Assembly (NCBI GenBank): GCA_020073615.1
Contig: JAIQEX010000042.1
Location: 1-45,260, forward strand
Length of the DNA stretch: 45,260 nt
From: Terriglobia bacterium
Lineage (GTDB): Bacteria > Acidobacteriota > Terriglobia > Bryobacterales > Bryobacteraceae
Direction of reading: 5' to 3'
Shown: positions 7,102-15,004 of the stretch, piece by piece
Layout of the letters: the number at the start of each line of letters is the position of its first letter
Numbering within the stretch: position 1 is the stretch's first letter
Translations under genes and position numbers: made by a program
The notes under the pieces: generated by a model
Database searches by the model: none
Told to the model about the DNA's origin: nothing
What the model saw: the letters and a program-made list of their open reading frames with translations, nothing else

Positions 7102-7311
7102 ATGCATAATCGTGTTGTGTCTCTGGCCAGCCTGGCGCTGGTGATTATTTCCGTGGCGTTCTTTCTGCTGGGCGCCTGGTCGGTTTTCTCCGGACAGATG
7201 AGCGTCGGGGACGGCGTGTTTCTGGCCGGGTGGCTGCTCACCGCCATCGTCTTTTCGTATCGCTTCGCGGACCCCGCTTACCTCGAGCCCATATCCATCG
7301 TCAAGCGGTAG
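7102..7311 (+). CDS. Small two-helix membrane protein, unknown
   Basis: 69 residues with two hydrophobic segments (about 6-29 and 37-53) and a short polar tail (DPAYLEPISIVKR). AGCGAGG lies about 9 nt before the ATG, supporting translation. It ends 2 nt before the convergent acylase gene. I do not recognise the family. Confidence 0.6.
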   Translation: MHNRVVSLASLALVIISVAFFLLGAWSVFSGQMSVGDGVFLAGWLLTAIVFSYRFADPAYLEPISIVKR

Positions 7312-7313
7312 TG

Positions 7314-9539
7314 CTACTTCGCTGGCCGGAACTCCAGCGTACTTTTCGCCTGCACCGCGCGGAACGCCATCGGATAGCTGCGGCCGTTGTAGTACGCGGA
7401 CCACTCATCCTTATAATGGCCGGAAAGAGGCTGGCCCGACTCCCCGATGGGGATGTTGAGCAGGGAGCGGTCCCAATCTCCGAGGTCCGCATTCATGCGC
7501 ATCGAGGGCGCCAGCCGCTGCGACGTCTGTTTCACCGTCGTCCCCGAGCCGCTCATGGCCACCGGGCCGATATCGAAATATTTGCCTATCACCGGAATGT
7601 GGCCGAACACCGGATGACGGATCTCCACCTTCAGGTACGCGCCGTACTGCCAGTGCCGGATACTCCGGCCCTGCATGCGCGTGCCTTCCTCCACCGCGTC
7701 GGCCAGCGCACGCAGCAGCATCTCGTCGTAATCGCGAAACCAGCCCTGGGGTCGCCGCAGCAGCAGTTCCTCCACCACCGAAGGCGCCATGGTGAATTGG
7801 TAGCTGTCGCCCTTGCCGGGCGCGGCGCTCTCGGCGGCCGCCGTCCGCACCTGCAGATAGATCAAGGCCATCAGCAAGGGCGCCGCCTGGTCTTGTTCCA
7901 TCTGCCCGTTCCAGGCGCGCAGCAGCGAGACGGCGGTTTCGAGCGTCGCGTTGTGCCCCTGGCGTTTCTCGTATGCCGCCACAACCTGGTCCGCCAAAAA
8001 CCGGTACTGCGACGAGTAGACGTCCTTCTGCACCGCCAGCAGATCGCCCGGCCGCCAGCCGTTGTGCGCCGAAAGCAGGTCGCGGATCTGCCGCACGCGG
8101 TACGGCGACGCGAAGTTTCCGTTCACGGGAAACGGATAGTTCGCGGGAAACGGGTTCTGGTTGGCGGTGGCGATCATGCCGCCCGGCGGGTTGAAGACCG
8201 CGGGCAATTGGTCGAAGGGAATGAAGCCGTCCCATTCGCAATCGCCCTTGGCTCCGTCCGCCGGCAGGTCGCCCTGGTAGCCGCGGCGTATGGGAAGCTT
8301 GCCCGCGGCGTGGTATCCGATGTTGCCGTCCACATCCGCGTAGACGAAGTTGCTGCCCGGCCCGCCCCAACGCGAGAGCGCGGTGGTGAACTGTTGCCAG
8401 TTTTGCGCCCGGTCGATTTCGAGAAGCGGGAACTGCAGGATGCCGGGCTCAGCGGCCGTCCAGCGGAGCGCCATGCGCTCCTTTCCCTCGGCCAGAAAGA
8501 TCGGCCCGTGGCGCGTCACCCACACCGCCAGCTCATTGGCCGCCTGTCCTTTGACGCGGATGATCTCGCGCTCTGCGCGCGCCTGCTCCACCTGCCCGCG
8601 GTAGAGATAGCGGCCCGTGCGGTCGTCAAAGGTTTCCACGTAGAGATCCTGCACGTCGACCTGCAGGCTAGTGATGCCCCAGGCGATGCGCTGGTTATGG
8701 CCCACCACCACGCCCGGCACGCCCGGTATGGTGACCCCGCTGACGTCGAGCGAGGGCGCCGTGAGGTGGGCCATGTACCAGATGCCAGGCAGCGAGTACT
8801 CCAGGTGCATGTCGTTCGACAGGATCGGCTTGCCCGAGGCGGTGCGGCTGCCGGCGATGGCCCAGGCATTGGAGCCCGGCTGTCCGTCGCCCTCCGCGCG
8901 CACCGGGAACAGGAAGTTCACCTTGGCCGCATCGCCTTCGGCCAGCATGGCTCGCTTCACGACTTCGTCGCGCCAAGTCGTGGTCAGGGTGCGGAACATG
9001 TGCAGGCTGATCAGCATGCAATCGATCGCGCTCCACGGCCGCGGCTGGTAGCCGAGCAGCGTAAACTCCAGCGGAAGATTGTCGCGGTGCGTGGCCAGGA
9101 ACTGGTTGACGCCCCGCGCATAGGCGGCCAGGACGGCGCGGTCCGCGGGTGGCAGCACCGTGTAAGCCTGCTCCGCGATACGCCGCAGGCGCATGCGGCG
9201 CGATTCGCGATCCGACTCGAGCCCCGCCGTCCCCAGGATTTCGGCCAGGTCCCCGCCGGCGTAACGCCGCAGCGCGTCCATCTGCCACAGACGGTCCTGG
9301 GCGGTCACATATCCCTGGACGAAGAGGGCGTCCTCTTCGCTGGCGGCGCTGATGTGCGGCACGCCCAGTGTATCGAACCGTACGAAGACACTCGCGTCAA
9401 CCCCGCTCTCGATGGTGCCCGAACGCCGCGGCAGCGGCCGCCAGCCATACCAATAGAAGAGCGCCAGGACCACCGCCAGTGCGAGGGCTACGGCGGTGTT
9501 TACAATTCGGACGATCTTGGCCAGCGGGGGTTGAGTCAT
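7314..9539 (-). CDS. Penicillin acylase (amidase) family Ntn-hydrolase
   Basis: 741 residues. One N-terminal membrane segment (about 12-31) anchors or exports the protein to the periplasm. The family's self-processing site is clear: QPGSNAWAIAG, with Ser223 as the predicted new N-terminal nucleophile of the beta chain after cleavage behind Gly222. The alpha part (about 45-210) has ALFVQGYVTAQDRLWQMD; the beta part has SNDMHLEYSLPGIWY and VGHNQRIAWGIT. The family hydrolyses amides such as acyl-homoserine lactones, beta-lactams or cyclic lipopeptides; the substrate cannot be read here. Upstream TATCAT lies 18 nt before the ATG and no Shine-Dalgarno is visible. Confidence 0.9.
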   Translation of the reverse strand: MTQPPLAKIVRIVNTAVALALAVVLALFYWYGWRPLPRRSGTIESGVDASVFVRFDTLGVPHISAASEEDALFVQGYVTAQDRLWQMDALRRYAGGDLAEILGTAGLESDRESRRMRLRRIAEQAYTVLPPADRAVLAAYARGVNQFLATHRDNLPLEFTLLGYQPRPWSAIDCMLISLHMFRTLTTTWRDEVVKRAMLAEGDAAKVNFLFPVRAEGDGQPGSNAWAIAGSRTASGKPILSNDMHLEYSLPGIWYMAHLTAPSLDVSGVTIPGVPGVVVGHNQRIAWGITSLQVDVQDLYVETFDDRTGRYLYRGQVEQARAEREIIRVKGQAANELAVWVTRHGPIFLAEGKERMALRWTAAEPGILQFPLLEIDRAQNWQQFTTALSRWGGPGSNFVYADVDGNIGYHAAGKLPIRRGYQGDLPADGAKGDCEWDGFIPFDQLPAVFNPPGGMIATANQNPFPANYPFPVNGNFASPYRVRQIRDLLSAHNGWRPGDLLAVQKDVYSSQYRFLADQVVAAYEKRQGHNATLETAVSLLRAWNGQMEQDQAAPLLMALIYLQVRTAAAESAAPGKGDSYQFTMAPSVVEELLLRRPQGWFRDYDEMLLRALADAVEEGTRMQGRSIRHWQYGAYLKVEIRHPVFGHIPVIGKYFDIGPVAMSGSGTTVKQTSQRLAPSMRMNADLGDWDRSLLNIPIGESGQPLSGHYKDEWSAYYNGRSYPMAFRAVQAKSTLEFRPAK

Positions 9540-9608
9540 CGCAAGGGCGTAAGTTCAATGATAGCGGGCGGAAGGGCACGTTGGCGTACACTGCGGGCAA
9601 AGAAACGC

Positions 9609-9637
9609 TTTCCGATTTGCCTTTTTGGGATTACAAT
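9609..9637 (+). promoter_or_regulatory. Candidate sigma-70 promoter for the CNNM-AI-2E-HupE gene run
   Basis: TTTCCG (9609-9614), 17 nt, TACAAT (9632-9637). This would give a leader of about 120 nt before the GTG at 9765. Confidence 0.45.
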
Positions 9638-9653
9638 AGACCAACAAAAAAAT

Positions 9654-9685
9654 GGGCGCCTCCGGGGATACTGGGGAGAGCGCCC
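9654..9685 (+). other. Leader hairpin upstream of the CNNM gene
   Basis: GGGCGC (9654-9659) pairs with GCGCCC (9680-9685), and the adjacent CTCC (9660-9663) with GGAG (9675-9678), giving about 10 bp with one bulge. It lies inside the predicted 5' leader. It does not match the Mg or Mn riboswitch consensus I know, so no class is assigned. Confidence 0.35.
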
Positions 9686-9764
9686 ACCCTACGTAACGGA
9701 GTTAGTTGGTTATCTATAAAGACGCTCCTCGCGCGTTTTCGTTGGCAGAATTAATCTCCGATTT

Positions 9765-11084
9765 GTGATTTATTCCCCATATCGCATCCTGCTGGTGGTG
9801 CTGCTCATCGCCGTCAACGGCCTGTTCGCCGGCGCCGAGGTAGCGCTGATTTCGGTGCGGCAATCGCGGCTGCGCCAGATGGCCGAAGAGGGACAGGTGG
9901 GGGCGCAGGCGGCGCTCAACCTGTTGTCCAATCCCGGACGCCTGCTGTCCATGACCCAGGTGGGGGTGACGCTGGCCAGCCTGGGACTCGGCTGGGCGGG
10001 CGAAGACACGCTGTACCAGATGCTGGTGGCGCTCCTCCATCCGGTGACCACGCCGCTCTCAATCAAGTTCCTGCACGGCGGCAGCCTAGTGGTCTCTTTT
10101 TTGATTATCAGTTATCTCCATGTGGTGTTGGGCGAGGTGGTGCCCAAGAACCTGGCCATCGCGCAGGCGGACCGCCTGGCGGCGCTGGTGGCGCCGGCGC
10201 TGCTGGTGTTCTACAGGATCTCCCTTCCCTTCGTGGTGACCATCGAACGCTCGGCGGGCGCCATCACCCGCGCGCTGCGCGTCAAGGGCGTCCCGCACGG
10301 CGGCGGCCATTCGGCCGAGGAGCTGAAGCTGATCGTCAGCTCCAGCGTGCCCGAGGCCCAGGAGGACATGATCCACCGCGTGCTCGACCTGGAGAAGATT
10401 TCCGTGCGCGAGATCATGGTGCCGCGCAACGACATGATCTCCATCTCGGCGGAAGCCACGCTCGACGAAGTGCTGCGCACCATGGTCGAGCAGGGGCATT
10501 CGCGGCTGCCGGTGTATGAAGGCACGCCCGAAAAGATCGCCGGCATTCTGCATTACAAGGATCTGCTGCCGGTCTGGCAGGAGCGCCGCGAGGCCATTCG
10601 CTCGGGGCGGCCGAGCCGCGCCTTCCGCATCAAGCGGCTGGTTCGCCCCCACCTGGTGGTGCCTGAGACCAAGCCGCTGGCTCCCATGCTCGACGAGTTC
10701 CGCAAAGGCCGCTCGCACTTGGCCCTGGTGGTGGACGAGTTCGGAACCATTGTGGGCATGTTGACCGTGGAGGACGTGCTGGAGCAGGTGGTGGGGCGGA
10801 TCGAGGACGAGTACGACGAAAAGAGCGGGCCCCGTCCCGGCGAAACCGACGAGGTGGAATTGGAGGGCGCCACGCGCATCCGCGATCTGGAGAGCGAATT
10901 CGGCATCGAGATCCCCGCCGAAGCCGGCTTCGAAACCCTGGCCGGGTTTCTGCTGTTCCGCCTGGGCGAGATCCCGCAGCCCGGCAAGTCCGTGGAGTAT
11001 GAGGGCCGCCGCTATACCGTGGTGGAGATGGACCGCAACCGCATCGTGCGCGTGCGCATCGAGAAGCTGCCCGAGCCGCTATAA
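9765..11084 (+). CDS. CNNM/CorC (HlyC) family membrane protein with CBS pair
   Basis: 439 residues, GTG start. The DUF21/CNNM membrane domain covers about 1-190, with hydrophobic stretches near 7-25, 60-80, 105-125 and 140-160. Two CBS domains follow (about 210-345; IMVPRND, HSRLPVYEG, ALVVDEFGTIVGMLT, EDVLEQVVGRIEDE), then a CorC_HlyC domain (358-437). Relatives act in Mg/Co homeostasis as transporters or regulators, with CBS domains binding nucleotide. The older name hemolysin is misleading. It is 15 nt ahead of the AI-2E family gene and likely cotranscribed. Confidence 0.9.
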   Translation: MIYSPYRILLVVLLIAVNGLFAGAEVALISVRQSRLRQMAEEGQVGAQAALNLLSNPGRLLSMTQVGVTLASLGLGWAGEDTLYQMLVALLHPVTTPLSIKFLHGGSLVVSFLIISYLHVVLGEVVPKNLAIAQADRLAALVAPALLVFYRISLPFVVTIERSAGAITRALRVKGVPHGGGHSAEELKLIVSSSVPEAQEDMIHRVLDLEKISVREIMVPRNDMISISAEATLDEVLRTMVEQGHSRLPVYEGTPEKIAGILHYKDLLPVWQERREAIRSGRPSRAFRIKRLVRPHLVVPETKPLAPMLDEFRKGRSHLALVVDEFGTIVGMLTVEDVLEQVVGRIEDEYDEKSGPRPGETDEVELEGATRIRDLESEFGIEIPAEAGFETLAGFLLFRLGEIPQPGKSVEYEGRRYTVVEMDRNRIVRVRIEKLPEPL

Positions 11085-11099
11085 TTACCTCAGCCCGTC

Positions 11100-12128
11100 A
11101 TGCTTGGGATCGACCGCCGCGCCGCCAAATACACCTGGACCGCTTTCCTGCTGGTGCTGCTGATCTGGCTGGTCTACATGGTCCGCTCGACCCTGTTGGT
11201 GTTCATCCTGGCGGTGCTTTTTGCGTACCTGCTTTCGCCGCTGGTCAATCTGCTGGACCGGTTCCTGCCCACCAGCAAGACCCGCACCCTGGCGATGGCC
11301 CTGTCCTACGTCATCTTCCTGGGGCTCGCCGTTTTCATTGGCATTGAGATCGGCACGCGCGTGGTCGAGCAGGCCACCGCTTTCACGCAGGGGCCCGAAC
11401 CCAAGGCCGTGGAGGCGTGGCTGAAAACGGCGCCGCCCGCGATCCAGGCCGAGGTGACCAAGCACACCAACGAACTGTTGGCCGAATTACCCCAGATCGG
11501 CCTGAAGTTTCTGGGGGTGGCCAGCAACCTGATCTTCGTGGTGATTATCCCGATCCTGTCATTCTTCTTTTTGAAGGACGGCCACCTGATCCGCGCGCAC
11601 ATTCTGGAACTGGTGGAAGAAGGGCCGCGGCGCGCCTTGCTGGACGACATCATGGCCGATATTCACCTGCTGCTGGCGCACTACATGCGCGTGCTGGTGC
11701 TGCTCTCGCTCGCCACCTTCACGGGGTACAGCATTTTCTTTTCGATCATGGGGGTTCCGTATGGCATCCTGCTGGCCGTGCTGGCTGCCGCGCTGGAGTT
11801 TATTCCCACCATGGGACCGCTGGCCGCGGGCATCATTGTGGTGACGGTGGCGGCGGTGTCCGGCTCGCATTGGCTCGTCGTGCTGATCTTCATTGTGGCC
11901 TACCGCTTCTTCCAGGATTATGTGCTCTCGCCGCACCTGATGGGCCAGGGCGTGGAGCTCCATCCGCTGCTGGTGCTGTTCGGCGTGTTCGCCGGCGCGG
12001 AGCTGGCGGGCATTCCCGGGACGTTCCTCTCGGTGCCGGTGCTGGCCCTGGCGCGCGTCCTGTACCTGCGCTTCCGCAGGGTGCGGCTCGGTCTGCAATC
12101 GACGCCCATCGCCACCGTCCGCTCATGA
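11100..12128 (+). CDS. AI-2E family (PerM-type) transporter
   Basis: 342 residues with about eight hydrophobic segments. The family pattern is present: paired N-terminal helices (17-50), a soluble amphipathic region (95-140), then VVIIPILSFFFLKDG, YSIFFSIMGVPYGILLAVLA, EFIPTMGPLAAG and the C-terminal SPHLMGQGVELHPLLVL motif. Members are inner-membrane permeases; some export autoinducer-2, others act as Na/H antiporters, so the substrate is open. It starts 15 nt after the CNNM stop and its stop overlaps the next start by 4 nt (ATGA, 12125-12128). Confidence 0.9.
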   Translation: MLGIDRRAAKYTWTAFLLVLLIWLVYMVRSTLLVFILAVLFAYLLSPLVNLLDRFLPTSKTRTLAMALSYVIFLGLAVFIGIEIGTRVVEQATAFTQGPEPKAVEAWLKTAPPAIQAEVTKHTNELLAELPQIGLKFLGVASNLIFVVIIPILSFFFLKDGHLIRAHILELVEEGPRRALLDDIMADIHLLLAHYMRVLVLLSLATFTGYSIFFSIMGVPYGILLAVLAAALEFIPTMGPLAAGIIVVTVAAVSGSHWLVVLIFIVAYRFFQDYVLSPHLMGQGVELHPLLVLFGVFAGAELAGIPGTFLSVPVLALARVLYLRFRRVRLGLQSTPIATVRS

Positions 12129-13084
12129 CGAAGTGGTGCGGGGTGCTGCTGCTGGCCTGTCCGGCCTGGGGCCACGTGGTCAGCATGAGCGCGGGCGATT
12201 TCACCGTGGAGGGCTCCCGCGGCCACTATGAGCTGCGCATGCCGCTCTACGAGGTGGCCCACGCACGCGCGCCGGAGCGCTCCCTGCTGGAGCACATCCG
12301 CTTCTCGAGCGGCGGCCGCGACGCCGCGCTGGTGGCGAGTAGCTGCGCGGCCGACGCCGCCCGCGATCTCTACGTGTGCACCGCCGATTATCGGTTTGCC
12401 ACGCCGGTGGAGCGGCTGGATGTGGCGTGCACCTACTATGCGGTGACGGTGCCCAACCATGTGCACCTGCTGCGCGCGGCCATGGCGGGCAAGCGCGACC
12501 AGGCGCTCTTCGATATCTCCTTCCCGCGAGCTACCCTCCGCTTCCGGCCGCCCACGGCCGCCGAGGAGGCCGCCGCGCAGGCGGGCGCCGGCTTCATGCG
12601 GGCGTTGGGCGGCGCGGCGCAGGTGCTGTTCCTGGCCGCGCTGGTATTGGCTGCGCGCAGCCGCCGCGAGCTGCTGGCGTTGACCGGAATGTTTCTGGCG
12701 GGTCAGGTGGCGTCGGCGCTGATTGTTCCGCACACGCTCTGGCAGCCCGCCCCGCGCTTCGTGGAAGCCGCCGCCGCGCTGACGGTGGCCTACCTGGCGG
12801 TGGAGATTCTCCTGCTCCCCCAAGCCGGCGCGCGCTGGCTGGTCGCGGGCGTGCTGGGCGCGTTTCACGGGTTATACTTCCATCTGTTCTTGCAAACCAC
12901 GGGATACCGTCCGGGCTACGTGCTGGCGGGCGCTGCGGTGGCGGAACTGGCGGCCCTCGCGATTCTCGCGGCCGTGCTCTCGCGCCTGGCTCGCATGGCG
13001 CGCGCGCTCCGCCCCGTGCCGGTGTCGGCCTGCGCGCTGCTGGTTTTCGGGATGGTGTGGTTCTGGATGAGGCTGCGGGCGTAG
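12125..13084 (+). CDS. HupE/UreJ-like membrane protein with extracytoplasmic N-terminal domain
   Basis: 319 residues. A short N-terminal hydrophobic segment (WCGVLLLACPAWG) precedes a soluble domain (about 20-140) with Cys74, Cys85 and Cys102. Six or so hydrophobic helices follow (about 163-315). The helices carry HupE/UreJ_2-type features: VPHTLW, VAYLAVEILLL, GVLGAFHGLYFH. HupE/UreJ proteins are linked to nickel or cobalt uptake; this large variant is of uncertain role. Coupled by 4-nt overlap to the AI-2E gene. No urease or hydrogenase genes are in the window. Confidence 0.7.
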   Translation: MTKWCGVLLLACPAWGHVVSMSAGDFTVEGSRGHYELRMPLYEVAHARAPERSLLEHIRFSSGGRDAALVASSCAADAARDLYVCTADYRFATPVERLDVACTYYAVTVPNHVHLLRAAMAGKRDQALFDISFPRATLRFRPPTAAEEAAAQAGAGFMRALGGAAQVLFLAALVLAARSRRELLALTGMFLAGQVASALIVPHTLWQPAPRFVEAAAALTVAYLAVEILLLPQAGARWLVAGVLGAFHGLYFHLFLQTTGYRPGYVLAGAAVAELAALAILAAVLSRLARMARALRPVPVSACALLVFGMVWFWMRLRA

Positions 13085-13109
13085 GCACGCCGCTGCCAGG
13101 AGGCTTCGT

Positions 13110-13631
13110 ATGCAAGATGTCAACAAGATTTGGAGTAGCGTTGGCTCCGCCGGAACAGTCAATCCCGCCGATGCCAGCAAAGTGTTTCTCTCCGGTTCGG
13201 TCGTCCAGTTGGGTCAGGGCGTGGTTACCAAGCCGGCGGAAAAGGGCGAGGGGATCGGCTTTCCACTAACACAAGCCGTCGTTCGCTACGACGTCACTGC
13301 GGTTGACGGCGTGGCCGACCCAAACCGCATTAACTATGCGCTCAAAGTATTTGGCCGAAAAGGCAGCGGCCAGATACAGGCAAGACTGGTGCAAGTCGCC
13401 ATTCCCCCCGCTAACACGGCATCGCCGGTCAACGAGAGCACCCTGATTCAGTTTCAGAGAAAAAACACGTTTCCACAGTTTTCCGTTGAACAGGCTTTGG
13501 GCCCGGACACGGAACTCAACTTCGTCAACAACAGTTACTATGTGGAGCTGACCCTATCGGGGCACGCGATCGGCCCGGTTCTCGAACCGCCGGCAGTCGC
13601 GGCCATTCAGTTGGAGCTGACGGTACCCTGA
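13110..13631 (+). CDS. Unknown 173-residue protein
   Basis: Not recognised. AGGAGG lies 6 nt before the ATG, a strong ribosome site. No signal peptide and no cysteine. The sequence alternates short hydrophobic strands (AVVRYDVTAV, YALKVFG, YVELTLSG, AIQLELTVP), so an all-beta soluble fold is likely. Codon use looks slightly less GC-extreme than the neighbours. It starts 26 nt after the HupE-like gene and lies 47 nt before the phosphatase, so it could belong to either transcript. Confidence 0.65.
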   Translation: MQDVNKIWSSVGSAGTVNPADASKVFLSGSVVQLGQGVVTKPAEKGEGIGFPLTQAVVRYDVTAVDGVADPNRINYALKVFGRKGSGQIQARLVQVAIPPANTASPVNESTLIQFQRKNTFPQFSVEQALGPDTELNFVNNSYYVELTLSGHAIGPVLEPPAVAAIQLELTVP

Positions 13632-13665
13632 GCGGAGCCGCCCCGGCCGAGGCAGCGGCGCCGCG

Positions 13666-13671
13666 TATAAT
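13666..13671 (+). promoter_or_regulatory. -10 box TATAAT placed for a leaderless phosphatase transcript
   Basis: Perfect TATAAT, 7 nt (CGCTCCC) before the ATG at 13679. There is no Shine-Dalgarno and no clear -35. Confidence 0.45.
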
Positions 13672-13678
13672 CGCTCCC

Positions 13679-15004
13679 ATGGGGGATTTCTCTTCTACGC
13701 CAGGAGCGGACACGCCGGACGGCTGCCTCGATCCGCGGCGCCCCTTCCTGTGCATTCACGCGGTCGACGTTTTCGTGCGCGATCAGGAGGAGAGTTTGCG
13801 GTTCTATGTGGACCAGCTCGGGTTCCATCTGGCCTTCGACGCGCGGCTGCAATCGGGCGACCGATGGGTGGCGGTTACGCCGCCCGATGGGACCGCGGTC
13901 CTCGCGCTAGTCGCGCCCGCTCCGGAATCCAGTCAGTACCGGCTCATCGGGCGGCCCACCGGAGTCGTTCTGGTTACCGACGATGTGATCGCCAAGTACG
14001 AAGAGTGGCGCCGGCGCGGCGTGCGGTTTAGCTTTACGCCCCGGCTGAGACGCGTCAAGTACGAGCGCGCGGCGTCCGGGAGTGCCCCCGGGCCATCGTC
14101 TGTGTCCGACGGGCAGCCGCCGGTGTGGGGCGGAGTCTTCACCCGGTTCCGGGATGTGGATGGAAATTCTTTTGCGCTGGTGGGCTTCGACGAGGTGAAC
14201 CGGGAGATCGAAGCGGAACGGCGGCGGACCGAAGAGAGGCTGGAAGCGGAACGCCGCACCGCGCAGGAACTGGAGATTGCCAAACAGGTGCAGGCCCGGC
14301 TCTTTCCGCAGAGACTGCCGCCCATCGAAACCCTGGAGTATGCGGGCGCCTGCCTGCAGGCCCGCCAGGTAGGCGGCGATTACCACGATTTTCTCGACCT
14401 GGGGCACGGGCGTTTCGCGCTGGTGATCGCCGATATTGCGGGCAAAGGAATCGCCGCTTCTCTTCTGATGGCCAATCTGCAGGCGAATCTCCGCAGCCAA
14501 TGCGCCATCGCTTTGGACGAGCCCGAGCGTCTGCAGCGCTCGGTGAATCAGCTCTTCTACGAGAATACCGGCGAGAGCGCCTACGCCACGCTCTTCTTCG
14601 CCGAGTATGACGACCGGAAGCAGCGGTTGCGCTACGCCAACTGCGGTCATCTGGCGGGGCTGCTCCTGCGGCACGGCGGCGCCGTGGAGCGGCTCGATTC
14701 TACGGGTACCGTGGTGGGACTCTTCCGGGAATGGGATTGCGCGATCACGGAGTGCCGCCTCGCGGCGGGAGACACGCTGGTACTCTACACCGATGGGATC
14801 ACCGAATCGTTCAACGAAGCGGGCGAGGAGTTCGGGGAACAGCGCCTGATCGAAGCCATCGAGCGGCATCGGGAACTGCCCGCACAAGCGGTGATCGCGT
14901 CGGTCTTCGACGAGGTGCAGCGGTTCAGCCCCCAGGAGCAGCACGACGACATCACGCTGATGGTGGCGAAGTGCCGAACGCCCCTTAGCCCACGGCGAAG
15001 TTGA
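13679..15004 (+). CDS. VOC (glyoxalase-fold) domain fused to a PP2C/RsbU-type phosphatase
   Basis: 441 residues. Residues 22-172 form a vicinal-oxygen-chelate domain (FLCIHAVDVFVRDQEESLRFY, DVDGNSFALVGFDE). A charged coiled coil follows at 172-205 (REIEAERRRTEERLEAERR), then a SpoIIE/RsbU-type PP2C phosphatase at 205-433. Metal-binding aspartates are Asp234 (VGGDYHDF), Asp252 (ADIAGKG), Asp372 (YTDGITE) and Asp424 (HDDITL). PP2C proteins of this class dephosphorylate anti-sigma-factor antagonists; the VOC domain would be a ligand sensor in place of the usual PAS or GAF. No sigma-factor partner genes lie nearby. Its 3' end overlaps the convergent lipase gene by 20 nt. Confidence 0.88.
   Translation: MGDFSSTPGADTPDGCLDPRRPFLCIHAVDVFVRDQEESLRFYVDQLGFHLAFDARLQSGDRWVAVTPPDGTAVLALVAPAPESSQYRLIGRPTGVVLVTDDVIAKYEEWRRRGVRFSFTPRLRRVKYERAASGSAPGPSSVSDGQPPVWGGVFTRFRDVDGNSFALVGFDEVNREIEAERRRTEERLEAERRTAQELEIAKQVQARLFPQRLPPIETLEYAGACLQARQVGGDYHDFLDLGHGRFALVIADIAGKGIAASLLMANLQANLRSQCAIALDEPERLQRSVNQLFYENTGESAYATLFFAEYDDRKQRLRYANCGHLAGLLLRHGGAVERLDSTGTVVGLFREWDCAITECRLAAGDTLVLYTDGITESFNEAGEEFGEQRLIEAIERHRELPAQAVIASVFDEVQRFSPQEQHDDITLMVAKCRTPLSPRRS

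Noticed and set aside
7230-9719. 829-codon plus-strand open frame opposite the acylase
   Set aside because: Antisense shadow; the acylase on the minus strand has all family motifs.
9654-9764. yybP-ykoY or M-box type riboswitch upstream of the CNNM gene
   Set aside because: The conserved loop sequences of those classes are not present; only a plain hairpin is supported.
11417-12124. In-frame upstream extension of the HupE-like gene through the AI-2E gene
   Set aside because: Only the part from 12125 has protein-like composition; the rest is a shadow of the permease.
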